Below the pieces are notes generated by a model. That model was not told where the DNA came from and made no database searches. It saw only the letters and a list, made by a program, of their open reading frames with translations. A DNA stretch of 64,000 nt. Origin: Homalodisca vitripennis (lineage: Eukaryota > Arthropoda > Insecta > Hemiptera > Cicadellidae). The stretch covers positions 103,222,001 to 103,286,000 of the forward strand of contig NC_060214.1 in NCBI RefSeq assembly GCF_021130785.1. Direction: 5' to 3'. A program made the translations under genes and the position numbers. Below are positions 32,566-45,322 of this stretch, in pieces (positions within the stretch are counted from its first letter, which is position 1; each line of letters begins with the position of its first letter).

Positions 32566-33265
32566 TTTTGTTTGTGCCAAACTTTGCTCAGGCATTTTTG
32601 TTCTGAGGTCTTTAGCAAAATACTGCTCGAATCAGGTACCGATTACGGCGTATTATGGCTTGATCTACCCCCATCTGGCCTATGGAATGATCCTCTGGGG
32701 AGCTTGTGCTAACACTCAGTTCCAAAGATCTTTCACACTCCAAAAAAAGCGATCCGAATCATCGCAAAAATCAAATTCAGAGAGTCGTGCAGGCAAGTTT
32801 TCAAGAAATTACAGCTGTTGACTCTGCCATGTCTCTACATATTGGAAACAACTTTGCCACTATACATGTGGCCAAGACATACACATGTATGAGACACGTG
32901 GCAGAGCAAAGTACCGAACTGGTAAAACAGGGTTTATGAATGTCTGCCCTCACAAGCGGGTGTTCAATTCCTCAACAGACTGCCAAATTCAATCAAAGAT
33001 GCTCCAACGCCAAAGGCGTTTAAGACTCCCCTGAAACGCTTCTTGGTGTATCAAGAATTTTATAATGCAGGTGAGTTTTTGGCTTTCAACTGGGAGGCCG
33101 CCCAACTAGAAGACTGACTCCGTTGTTCGAAGTGGGTTGCATTGGCGATGAATGAAAGAGGTGTGATTGTAAAAACTGTATGTACGTATTATAGTATGAA
33201 TGACAGAAATTTTAGAATATCTTTATTAACTGACGTCTGCCATACGAATTATTTCTTAGCAATAA
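32566..33265 (+). pseudogene. LINE reverse transcriptase C-terminal fragment, frameshifted
   Basis: The reading passes through at least two frames. First comes VCAKLCSGIFVLRSLAKYC and YYGLIYPHLAYGMILWG, typical of the segment just after the RT domain of Jockey-type LINEs. Then, after a one-base shift, KIKFRESCRQVFKKLQLLTL and YILE; then, in frame from 32941, LPSQAGVQFLNRLPNSIK, KAFKTPLKRFL and FNWEAAQLED with a stop at 33115-33117. A 3' UTR follows and ends near a TTAGCAATAAA signal at about 33257. The 5' portion with the catalytic core is missing. It is related to, but distinct from, the fragment at 3087-3655. Confidence 0.85.
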
Positions 33266-33566
33266 AACAGATTTAATTAGATTTTATTTGACATAAGTGA
33301 TCCCGAAAATTGTGAAAGTTGAAATGTTCTATGAACATTTTGATTGGACAGGCTAATTTATTGTTACAGCAGTCAGTACCATTCTACTGGCAGAAGAATT
33401 GGCAAAATGTAGTTATCCCGTTTGTAAATGGTAGCACATGACGATTTAGTATATTTACCATTTACAAAACCCAAGAACATTTGAGGAATATGATAATGTT
33501 TGACTTACATTTTTAACAGATAATTGTGGATTGACTCATTATTTTTCTCCCATGGGTTAGACTAAT

Positions 33567-33770
33567 AATTGGAAACCGATAACTGTATGGTCTTAAGCGT
33601 CGGACTTTGAATCTGTTACAGATAGCACAGGTTCAAATCCTGTCTGTGACCTTTGCACTTTTTGACTTTTTGTATTGGTGACCTTGGGCCCGATTCTCCC
33701 CATTAATGTGTTTGCTAATTAAAAAGCCGCACAGATTTCAGGCTTACATGGATGGTATTATACATAGTCA
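33567..33770 (+). mobile_element. class II tRNA-derived SINE, copy 2
   Basis: A decayed tRNA-like head (GTCTTAAGCGTCGGACTTTGA, then the perfect B box GGTTCAAATCC) is followed by the same body blocks as the minus-strand copy at 24425-24643: GCACTTTTT, TGTATTGG, CCGATTCTCCCC, GTTTGCTAA, CGCACAG. The A box is poorly preserved. Confidence 0.7.
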
Positions 33771-34162
33771 TTATACACTTATTATGCAGTGATAAATAAG
33801 TTTGCATTCGATCTCAAAACCGGTATAGAATTTCCACTAATATTTCATACATACTTTATACATACACTAATATAACATAATTTCTATTTAGATTAAACTA
33901 TTGTTCATGTTTATATTACTTCAGATTTATTGAATAGTAGTAAAGGTAATAGTAATACACCTTTAATTTGCACAGGTGACACACTGTTTTCATGATATCA
34001 AAATAAAAAAAAATCAATGACTAGGTAAGGAATTAGTAAAAATTAACTTGGACAAGAGAAGGCTTTTGGGCAAAGTAGCCCTTATTATTTTGTTAATTAT
34101 TTAAGTAATGATGTAATTTTCATGTTTTGTGGGAACGATTTTAATAGTTTAGTGCTTTATTA

Positions 34163-34582
34163 GGTCAGATTCCGTTATATGCCCCCAACGCTTGAACTTT
34201 TTTCAATGAACTTAGAACGTTATAAAACGATGTTGTTGAGTATCAGAACTAACATTATGCCCCCAACGCTAATTTTACATTTACGGATGATTATAATGAA
34301 TTACAATTGGTTACTAGCTAAGAAAAAAGGGTACTTACGTGTTGTATCGACCACACTCCTACATTTCTCCAAACACAAAAATTCAACAAAAACAAACATT
34401 ACCAAACAAAAAATAAACTCTTTATTGAAAAAAAACACAAAACTTGTTTTTATTCTTGGTCACACTCCACCACCCAAAATGCGAGTGGCTCCGGCCATCA
34501 GCGCGGGCTTTGCGCTGATTGCCATTGAAAAAAGTTCATTGAAAAAAGTTTAAGCGTTGGGGGCATATAACGGAATCTGACC
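34163..34582. mobile_element. TIR element family B, copy 2 (420 bp, internally deleted)
   Basis: The ends are GGTCAGATTCCGTTATATGC and its inverted copy. Read in this direction it matches the reverse complement of 17553-18266 up to the PPPKxRVxPAISAGF codons, then jumps across about 290 bp to the other terminus. The flanking 8-mers CTTTATTA and CTATAATA match at 6 of 8 positions. It is therefore a deletion derivative of the longer form. Confidence 0.85.
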
Positions 34583-34590
34583 CTATAATA

Positions 34591-36296
34591 CAGTATTTGA
34601 TTCTGTAAATAGATGTTGCTAAGGCATCTGCGATACTTGTACTATAATATAATAGTGATAAAAGGCCGAAAACAGATAATTATTATGAAAAAATCACAAT
34701 GACCGCTAAAAATCGATAGTTTAATTATGAGCTTCTCATAATTCAGTTTTGAAAAACTCTTCTTGAATCGGATGACCGCGGCTGCTGAGACAGATGACGT
34801 ATACGTGTGTATATATTGCTTGTAATGTAATATATGTTATTATGCAAAGCAATATGATTTTTAGTTTTTGTTTAAATTTTGTATGATTATGTAAAGCAAT
34901 ATGATTTTGAGTTTTTGTTTAAATTTTGTATGATTATGTAAAGCAGTATGATTTTTAGTTTTTGTTTAAATTTTGTATGATTTAAAATATAATCAATTTT
35001 TAAATTGATACATTTTATTACTATAGTTAAGCATTATTATGTTAGTCAAGTTAGATGTAAGAAAGAGCCATGTGGCCCTTAGATTTGCCTTTGCTTATGT
35101 TCAAATATTGAATTTATGACTACGACTACTCTGCATTCACGCGAAAAAATTGGTTATTCAATTTTTCAACTATTTCATACAGCTCCGAAGTCAGAAATCC
35201 TCATTTATAAAGTGGACTTGGACGGCTTGCGAAGTTTATTTTGAAAACATCTTTGTGTCTATTTATACTTTTTTATAAGATACTAGCGGTGTCTGCCTGA
35301 GTGTTACACAATAACGTAAACACTACTTCACCTATTTTACTGAGATTTTACACGGCCAGTCATAGTGTCCCTGGGTAATATATAGGCCTACTCCTAATTC
35401 AAAAATCCCTCCGGGTTACGCCCCACTGGTTTCGAAAACTCTGGTTTTGGTTTAATCAAGAAAGAGAAAATATGTTTGTATAATCAATTTTACTTTGTAA
35501 TCGTTATAATGTGACAACACAATCTTATGTTTGATTAATGTAAGTACCATTTTAAATTTATTTACTTTTAGAGTATAGAATAAGCAAAAGTAAAAACACT
35601 TTATTTGAACTATTTCTGTGATTACTGCTGAGTACTGAGGTTATGCGGATAATAAAACTGGAAGTTTTAGTAAAAATACACTTTTAAGTGGAGTTCTGAG
35701 CAAGTATTGATTAGTAATATAACGCAGGTATCAAGTACAAAATTACTAGCTTACTTGCTCTACAGATTAAAAAACTTATACAACCCATCTTAATTTTTTT
35801 TACAAGTAGGGTTCTCAGAATTGTGTAAGTATAAAAAAACAAACTAAAGGTAAACAAACAAACAAGACAAACAAAGGGTTGGGTTATTGTGTTTGTTCGA
35901 TATATTGTAAAATTTAAGTGCAAACAAAAGTTTCTGCCTCTTTGTTGAAATTCAGCTGAAAGTATCAACAACTCTTTAATTTAGTTAAATTTGGTTTGTG
36001 TTTGATAAACATTGTTATTATATTTCTAAATTTTAAAATATTTCGGGATCCTATTCCGACTTTTCTCTCCATGAAAACCTTCCTTGAATATAAGAAAAAG
36101 AATTAGCCGAATTGGTCGTTCCCGAGATCATAGCTTAGTAGTAACACATTTATAAAATAATTTTTATTTGTAAGAAACCGTTAATATTAATAACAACCAA
36201 CAAGATAAAGTCGTATACCTTGTTTTTATCATGGAATTCGACTGCAAATAAACATGCAGCGAAATACTGTAGTACCTGCCAAAACGTAACGAAAGA
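34591..36296. other. anonymous sequence with a short tandem triplication
   Basis: No gene was recognised. A unit of about 53 bp (TTTGTTTAAATTTTGTATGATTATGTAAAGC split over its length) occurs three times at about 34845-34990. A stretch from 35283 begins TACTAGCGGTGTCTGCCTGA, recalling the element start at 25488. Confidence 0.5.
34845..34990. repeat. 53-bp unit, three copies
   Basis: The blocks TATGTAAAGCA(A/G)TATGATTTT and TTTGTTTAAATTTTGTATGA repeat three times in tandem, nearly identical. Confidence 0.8.
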
Positions 36297-36511
36297 AGTA
36301 GCCCACACGGACAGACAAACGGTTCAACTGCCCGTTTACTTTTTACCCTAAAATCAATAGGGTTCTTCCATGGACCAAAATGAACCTATATTTCAAGTTT
36401 CACGTCTCTAGGACTTTTCTATCAATATTTATCGCACAGACGACTATGCAGACAGACGGACTGCCCTTTGAGCTCAAAAAATAGGGTCCTTCCTTGGACG
36501 AAGAGGAAGCC

Positions 36512-36793
36512 AAAACGGGTTGTGAGCAGCTATAGTAATAAAAACAGTTTACAAAACAAAATCAATACCGGTGCATGCACCGAAATAGAGGCAATTACGT
36601 GCAGGAGGTGCGTATGGGGCGGAAATAGAAGCAATTATTATCGTTCAATTGGCATCAACACAACTTCCGATTGGGCGCTTTGGCTGATTTGCACACAGAA
36701 ATCGCATTCCAGTTTGCCGTTTTACAAGCTCATCATATAACCCGAATAGTAAAGCAATTAGTCTTCTAGTAGAGCTTCTGTTAATATTCCATG
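36512..36793 (+). repeat. dispersed repeat family C, copy 1
   Basis: The sequence from AAAACGGGTTGTGAGCAGC to CTTCTGTTAATATTCCA matches the reverse complement of 45048-45322 at high identity over about 275 bp. The homology stops abruptly at both ends in both copies, so it is a discrete inserted unit. No coding or tRNA-like head was recognised; a short non-autonomous DNA element is possible. Confidence 0.75.
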
Positions 36794-38529
36794 GGTATGA
36801 TAAATCACTTAACCAATTAATTTGCTCACCAATTAAGTCCATCTATTGAACGAATGAATGTATCGTTTCAGAACGCTTCCAATTACTTTTATGTTGGAGA
36901 TTTCCTTATAAAGTCGTTAAATTAAGACAGGAGAAGGGTATGGTAAAGTTTTTCCAAGAGGGGTCACATCTGTCTGGTTTATACCTTCCAGTTGAACCCA
37001 GAGTGGGTACAGTAAAAACAGATGTGTCACTTAAATCTGGCAAACCTTATGGGTGCCAAGGAGCGGCACATCACTATTCGCAAATGACGAGATACCCTGG
37101 GTCGCAAGGGTAATTCGATAGGCCTAGTCTACTGCAGGAGATGACTGTTGGAGTTGGCGGGGTTTGTTCCCTAAGAGTCAAAGGTTCTTGCCAGCCTAGA
37201 CATAAGGGTGTGTCACCCCCTGCCTCCTTTAACTGTAGAGGCTGGTTCAGAGCTGATGTAGAGAGATTCGCAGACCCTTTCTTGAGAAATTACATAATTT
37301 AATTTACGTATAATTTGACATCACTAATTAAATTATAAAATATTTCCGCATATATTTTCTCCCATAAATATTTAATAAATACATTTTAAATTGCCATGTA
37401 GCAAATGATACAGCTGCCTTATTCTTCTTCCTAAGGGGACATGACTTGAGATTAATGCCCCAAAACTTTTCCTCACGAATCTCGACAGGAGGCGGCCCCT
37501 ACTCCCAACCTTACCCAACCAAACTATCCTGTCACTCCGGAAGCAGCCCAAAGGTCCTTATAGGACTAGGTGCAGTTTATAAACTTTTTCCCCTAAGAGA
37601 ACAAAAATAAAATTGTGAAGTTATTAGGTCGTTAGTTATTACGTATATGTATTGTTACATATATCACGCATGTTCTTAATACTGGGGGTATAAAAATAAT
37701 TAAATTAACTACATTCCTAGAAAAAGAAAGTAGCTTATAATTTTATACGAGTTGGAAGCTCATTATCCTTGCATTATAAAGCATTTTATTTTATTTGAGG
37801 TATACTTTCTTACCAATGACACAGATGGTGAATACTTTAATGTCGTTATTATATTATTTGAATATGAACACAATATTGTTTTATATAATCAACCAAATGT
37901 TTTAATGTTTTAACTCGATTATAAAAATAGTAATAGTAATCACACAATTCCTATGCTGAACGTTCTTAAATCTTAAATATGATTTTATAGAGATGCACTA
38001 AAACATCCTTTAATAAAATAAATTTATAATAACCCTGAAATTCAATGTTATGGAAATAAAATTAAATGTTACAACAGAACAAAATTAGGACCAACCCATA
38101 CTTGAAATACGTGTATCGTAATTCAGTAATTGCAAATTAATAAATATTTTTTATCAATCCATAATTAATTAGATTAATAATTGCTAATTAATTAAATGAT
38201 GGCATCTGTACTAGGTGGTTTTTTGTATTTTTTCAATGTACACTAAGGCAATAATTCATATCATTAATATGCAATATTAATTATAATATTTTAATTATAT
38301 TTTTTTGTATGATTCTACATCCCATCTATGTATGATTCACTATAGCTATTATAGATTTTAAATAAAGTATACAATCATGTAACCAACTGTTCTGGTATAA
38401 GGAGGCAGCTGAGTTTTTTATACTATAGGTATGGTGGGAGGACATGATTCAATGTGAATGTTAAGTTTAGCTTCTCCAGTAAGGTTCAGAATCAAGGCTA
38501 CCTACCATACCCTACGTTATGTGTAGCAA
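36794..38529. other. anonymous sequence
   Basis: No gene was recognised. 36940-37270 and 37430-37570 are richer in G+C than the surroundings and may be decayed repeats. Confidence 0.4.
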
Positions 38530-38830
38530 TTTCTGTTGCTACACCGTGCTTAGAGATTGTGTCAAAAACACCGCAATTGTGTACCTGATGAGACAATGAG
38601 AATACCTCTTCACCTAGGTTACACTATATTTTGTAGTATAAATGTCTCTGGTGTTGAAACAACGTAAAGAGTTCATTTTGAGCTTCTTCTTGCCCAGCTT
38701 TACTGGGTCTCTCCACACCAAAATGACTCCAGATCCCAGAAGTCTTATGACATCTTTCCAGACTCTGCGCTAAGAGAAAGGTGAACAGGAACTAAACTTG
38801 ACATTCAGATAAGAATGCGTTCTTCGCATT
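38530..38830 (+). repeat. dispersed repeat family A, copy 3
   Basis: GAGATTGTGTCAAAAACACCG, TGTACCTGATGAGAC, AGAATACCTCTTCACC and GTCTCTGGTGTTGAAAC follow the same order as at 555-790 and, inverted, at 23130-23300. Similarity to copy 1 continues to CCAGAAG near 38740. Confidence 0.6.
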
Positions 38831-41599
38831 CGCAAATCCCAAAAACGTCCATAAGCGTACAAAAACATCCGTTGAATGTAGACTAGGTTATGGGGTTTTT
38901 AATACTCCTCCAAAAGCCCACTGTCATTTTGTTGAAAACCTTGGAAAAAGGCTAGCAGTTGAATATGATATATTATCAGTTCTACACAACCAGTTTTGGC
39001 TACAAAAGTTTACATAGCTAACTTACGATTTAATACATCTCGATATTGCAGTTTTCTGAATATGTTACACAAACTTTAAGAGCCCAAACCATACTAACGT
39101 TGAAAATTACAATTTAAATTTATTTATTTATTCAATTACATTGTCTATATAGTTTGTCCTCGCCAAGTTACATAAAAAACTTGTCGGCGAGCTCCAGCGA
39201 TATTTCCTTACTTCTACTGTTCTACTTCTACTGGAAATAATGTCTTTAATAAGTTGTATCGCTTAAATCAATTCACTAAATGAAAATATTATTGATGATT
39301 TATTTGCGGTTTAGGGCAAGTATCATGTTTCTATTTATATTTGGAAATCGTATGAATACGGTTAGAGCTTAATATAACAATAACAATAAAATAATATAAC
39401 GATTACATAACGAAAACAATATAAATTACAATAACATGGTTTGATATTTGAAAATAAATAATCTAATAATAATAACAATATATTCTTCTAGTTCAGTGTT
39501 ATAAAATTCGTGCATACATGTGTGATTTTGTTCATCTTTGTCTGTCTCCAGTTGTGTGCAGTAAGTAGTGTCGTCTGGTCGAAACAGTTTCTGCTAATCG
39601 TGTGTAGTTAGGTTATGTTTTGTTGTTGGGTTATGTTATGTTTCCTCACTGAGTGAAGTAGATTTGGTAGCTTTTTCGTGGTCAGCGGATAAAGTAGTGT
39701 GAATAAACAACAGTCTAGTACAGTGGGAGTGAAATAAATTACTTTATTAAATAAAAATTTACATAATAAAAATTTACAAAACATGCAACCTAATAATTTA
39801 TCGTCTTGGTGTGGTAGTGCCAGATCACATATATTCATAATACCTTTAGTTTATTTTATCCATATTGAGGTATATTACGCATACAATTTGTATTACAACA
39901 GCGTAGAAGAGCCTTCAATTTTTAAATACAGATTCTGTTCATAACTAAGAGTAGCAATTGCATCATAAAATATGAAGGAGTAAATCACACTACCAAATTC
40001 TTCTTTCAGTTCGCCAAGGATTTAATTAATATTTTTATTAATCAATGTTAATAAAAGCCTTGCTATGTTCACAACAAAATCTTATGCAATATACGAGCAA
40101 CACAAGTTCATCTTATTATAGAATATTTTAAAAGTTACTGGTTATTGATTACGCGTCCGTACGTTGGTGGTTAGTGTCTCTTACGGTATAAAATTACTTG
40201 CTCAAGTGATATGTTAACTATATGACGTAGTAACGAGGAATTAAACCCATTTCCCAGATTTTGCAGATCTAGAGTTCCTGAAAACAATGTTTGAAGAGGA
40301 AATTGCAACTAGTTGTTGAATATGTAATACAGTCTCGTGTGCAAAAATAGACTTTTGTTACCTAAGATTCTCTTCAACTACGGAGGCATTGCCCTTCAAA
40401 GAGAGTTATGATTCAAAAGTGAAATCTTTAGATTATTTAGGCCTGGAAGCTGGAGTGAGGCCAGGAAAGCATTGAAATCTCTTGACGAGCCACGGGGTTA
40501 GAAAATTAAGCAGCATCTGGTCTGTAATGGAAAATTTGACCATCAAGAAATTTTACCAAAAGGAAACTAGAATACGTTTTTATAGAAAATGAAGACCCAA
40601 ACAATTTTTCTATAGTACAAGTTTTTATTCATCTAAGGTATGTCTTAGAAACGTTGTTTTCTTGGGTTTTACTATTGCTATCCTAGTTGGGGAGTTTGCT
40701 TTGTGCAGCTATACCTCAAATACTACTAATCTTTCAAGAACTAAAATGTTATACAACATTTACTTGCATAAAATAGTTTTGTACATGGGGTTATTATTGC
40801 TTAAAAGTAACTTGAAAAACTTTTAACTTAAAAAATGAGCGGTAGTTAAAAAAAATGCTAACTTTTGTGTTTTTTAGTGAAATTAAAATATCTCATGTAA
40901 GGAAGTAGGTTAGGATTTGTTTGAAAAAATTCACAACGGGCAATTTTTCTAGATCAGGTTCTGTTCATTTTCCAATCTAAACATATAGGCACTTAAGCTT
41001 AAATTAAAATTACCGCACTTTCTTGTTGAAGTCGAACAGCCCAGATGTAATTTGAGTCAAGTACATGGATGATGTATTACTGCCAATTAAATAAATAAAA
41101 TGGCATAATTTTATATTCATGTTAAAACTAGTTTTATGTGCAGTCGAAAGAGATGTATACCTACTAAATACAACCATGAATTAAAATAACATCCCATGTT
41201 ATATTATAGCAGCTTATTAAAGAATAAAAACTATAACGAAAGCGTTTAGGGGATAGCAAGAAATAAAGAAAATATACATATTTAAAGGGCTTTGGTGTTA
41301 GTACTATGTAGGCGATTGGAAAAATGCAATAGTCCATTATTTATGTGAAATGACGCCAATGTTATTGTAGGAAGCATAAAAAAGAGGAAACGTTTTGAAT
41401 TTTACATTAATATAAGTGATATTCCTTCATTTTTATAAATGCAATAGTAATAGTGTCTTGTGTTGCGAATTGAAGTGACCAAAAATAGGGCTCTATCTTT
41501 AGTTGCCCATTCATCATTAACATATTTAATAAGTTCATAATTAATTTATCTGATTAATCATCAAATAAATACCTATATTTGGGTGTTTAGTTTTTGAAA
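38831..41599. other. anonymous AT-rich sequence
   Basis: I see no gene, RNA or element that I can support over this stretch. Confidence 0.4.
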
Positions 41600-42760
41600 A
41601 AGTGTATTACTCTTCATTCATTCATGTATTCATTTTTCATCAATTAATAGGCCTACCTGTATTTAGCTGTTTAGTTGTTAGAGTAAGTGCATTACCTCAT
41701 TCATGTATCTGTTTTTCATCAAATAATTCCTTATTTAACTGTTTAATTGTTAAACAAAGTGCATTAATATTCATTCATTCATGTATCTGATTTTCATAAA
41801 ATAATAGGCCTACCTGTATTTAGCTGTTTAGTTGTTAAAATAAGTGCATTACTATTCATTCATTCATGTATCTATCTATTTGTTAAAAAATAATAGGCCT
41901 TCCTGTTAGCTGTTTAGTTATTAAAATAATGTATTACTATTCATTCATTCATGTATCTATCTATTTGTTAAAAAATAATAGGCCTTCCTGTTAGCTGTTT
42001 AGTTATTAAAATAATGTATTACTATTCATTCATTCATGTATCTATCTATTTGTTAAAAAATAATAGGCCTTCCTGTTAGCTGTTTAGTTATTAAAATAAG
42101 TGCATTACTATTCATTCATTCATGTATCTATCTATTTGTTAAAAAATAATAGGCCTTCCTGTTAGCTGTTTAGTTATTAAAATAATGTATTTACTATTCA
42201 TTCATTCATGTATCTATCTATTTGTTAAAAAATAATAGGCCTTCCTGTTAGCTGTTTAGTTATTAAAATAAGTGCATTACTATTCATTCATTCATGTATC
42301 TATCTATTTGTTAAAAAATAATAGGCCTTCCTGTTAGCTGTTTAGTTGTTAAAATAAGTGCATTACTATTCATTCATTCATGTATCTATCTATTTGTTAA
42401 AAAATAATAGGCCTTCCTGTTAGCTGTTTAGTTATTAAAATAATGTATTACTATTCATTCATTCATGTATCTGTTTTTCATCAAATAATTCCTTATTTAA
42501 CTGTTTAATTGTTAAACAAAGTGCATTAATATTCATTCATTCATGTATCTGATTTTCATTAAAATAATAGGCCTACCTGTATTTAGCTGTTTAGTTATTA
42601 AAATAAGTGCATTACTATTCATTCATTCATGTATCTATCTATTTGTTAAAAAATAATAGGCCTTCCTGTTAGCTGTTTAGTTATTAAAATAATGTATTAC
42701 TATTCATTCATTCATGTATCTGTTTTTCATTAAACAAGTACTTAGCTATTTAGCTGTTGA
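41600..42760. repeat. 85-86 bp minisatellite, about 13 copies
   Basis: The unit contains ATTACTATTCATTCATTCATG, TATCTATCTATTTGTTAAAA, AATAATAGGCC and TTAGCTGTTTAGTTATTAAA. The CATGTATC block falls at 41865, 41950, 42035, 42121, 42207, 42293, 42379 and 42464, a period of 85-86 bp. Central copies are nearly identical. Flanking copies on both sides are diverged and use a TGTTTTTCATCAAATAATTCC variant, the pattern expected when the middle of an array is homogenised by unequal exchange. Confidence 0.92.
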
Positions 42761-43140
42761 AGTAATTGCATTACTATTCACTCGTTAATTTATATATTTG
42801 TCATGAAATAATAGACCTACCTATATTTAGCTGTTTAGTTTTTTATTCATTATTATTCATGCGTTCATTTATCTGTTTTCAACAAATAATGCATGTATTT
42901 AGCTGTTTAGTTGTAACAATAGGTGCGTTACAGTTTATTTATTGGTTTATCGGTTTTTAATAAAATAATACTCTGACACACAAAATAAGGATCTTTCATT
43001 TCAGTTGTTAAGTAATAATAAATACATTACCTACTATTTCTTTAATCAGTTTATATTTTTTCTTAAAATAGTAAATTCACAAAATATAAGACTGTTTTTA
43101 ACGGTTTGGATGATATATGAATGTTTTTCGTCATTCATAT

Positions 43141-43205
<65 letters not shown>

Positions 43206-45047
43206 TTATGTAAATATAATAAGTCAAATAGGTAGGTACTTTAAATCTTATAAGATCTTGTTACAAAGAATTCTTTCCAGAAGTTTTCATTCTTTCTTAT
43301 TCAATTATCAACAAATTTTATGTTAGTTTAAACATTCTTCAACAGTGTAATACGCCTGATACAGAAGATAGAAGCTAAGGAAAATCTTAAAAAGGTTTAA
43401 TAATTTCTGATTTTTAAATATAGTGATAATTTTTGAAGAGCTTGAAAACAGAGTAATACATTCTGTGTTCGAACAATAACAGACGATGGCTTACAGCTGG
43501 TTTACATGCGGTAAGTTTTTCCAAAGAAATTAAAAAAAACATAATACTTTAGAAATTCGCAATGAAGTTACAGTAAGAATTTTGGAATTTCAAAAAACAC
43601 TGACTTAACTGTCTATATATCTGACTCCATAGAATGCCCCCATACCTTGGACTTCTGGTGCTGCCGAGGGGGGGGGGGTGTGGCGCTAGATATTATAACT
43701 TCCTAACCTCTATTTTTTTCAAGCAATAACACACCACTTTTCTCTTTTATTGTATTTTTTTACCTATTTATATTAAACCTATTATTGGTGAGAGGGATTT
43801 TAGTTTCTGTACCTAGTCTCCCATTAGTTTCAACCATTGAATTTAAAAAGTCAGCTTTTGAAAAAAACTATTTTATAAGACTATCAACATTTTTATTTTT
43901 TGCCTTTAATAATTAAGAAGATGTAGCCATTTGTTAGAACATTTTGTTATTTGTTATATTTTAAATAGAGTAATACTTAACAAAATTATAATAACCGTAT
44001 GAAAATAATATATAATAATAAGTGACGTCCAAAAAAATACAAACTGCTTATTTTAACACCTTACAATTGTAACACTCTTACTACTGCAACACCTTATTAA
44101 ATCTATACAAATTACTTGTGTTAGTGTTCAAAGTTATAATTAAATTTTATGATTCTTTTCCCAATCGATTTTTTGAATGCCTTAAACGTTGTATTTGAAA
44201 ACAATAGGGATAAAGTCTTATCCATGTGGACTACCAGACAGGGCTATCCTTAATCCCAAACGGTCGATTTTGATCGAAAATTTCGATTGTTGTTTTATTA
44301 CTACGATAGCTGTATTTTTGGCTATGATTAGAAACAAACATATGGCGTTCTTTTCTTTTTTTTAATTACTTTTTTGCAATTATCAAAGAATCAGCTCAGC
44401 TGAGGTTGTAGTTGTAATCTTGCACAAATAATGTTTTGTGACCCGAGAAAGTTTTCAGATGATAATTGTGAAACTAAAAAAGTTGACATCTTCAATATAT
44501 TTTATATAGTAACAAATTTCCTTGACCATTATACAGCTCCCTGACTGTATATTATGAGTTTCGATTACAATTTTGCAAGAGTTTATTATGTTTCTGTAAG
44601 TAAACCTTTAGATAGACTTCATACGATACTTTCTACATATTCCGATGTAGTCCATATCACAGTTAAATTTATTTGTAGATATATAAACAATATGGAATAA
44701 GTGGAAAATAAACAATAGAAAGTAAAATAAAATAAAAATATCAAGTTGAATGTTGGGGTAGGATACCTCAATGGATATATATGGCTTACTGTATTTTGTA
44801 ATACTACTACAGCGGTCATGTAAAACCTGATTGTTTTTTAGGTATATGGTTTACTTAACTGTTATTATGCCCCCCTCAGTTTTAAGCAGATGCTTATTGT
44901 GTGTAATGAGAAATAAAACTACCCCACAGAATTTGTACTTTGTCGTTTTATGTACAACTTTATTTAATTAATCCTCTATTAGATACGCCGTTAACCAAGA
45001 TAATAGTCTATCCAGATTAGTTCACTTCAGTAAGGCATCAGAAATGT
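42761..45047. other. anonymous AT-rich sequence with (TA)n
   Basis: Decayed minisatellite units continue to about 42960. A (TA)n tract lies at 43141-43203 and a G-run at 43669-43678. No gene was seen. Confidence 0.5.
43141..43203. repeat. (TA)n microsatellite
   Basis: About 30 TA units lie in sequence without an adjoining recognisable element. Confidence 0.9.
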
Positions 45048-45322
45048 GGGATATTAACAGAAACTCTACTAGAAGACTAATTACTTCTCTATTCGGGGGA
45101 TGAGCTTGTTGTAAAACGGCAAATTGGAATGTGATTTCTGTGTGCAAATCAGCCAAGGCACCCAATCGGAAGTTGTGTTGGTGCCAATTAAACGATAATT
45201 GCTTCTATTTCCGCCCCATACGCACCTCCTGCACGTAATTGCCTCTACTACGGTCCATGCACCGGTATTGATTTTGTTTTGTAAACTGTTTTTATTACTA
45301 TAGCTGCTCACAACCCGTTTTG
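45048..45322 (-). repeat. dispersed repeat family C, copy 2
   Basis: Reverse-oriented partner of 36512-36793, high identity over its length, with the homology ending at AAAACGGGTTGTGAG on one side and TGTTAATAT-CCA on the other. Confidence 0.75.
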
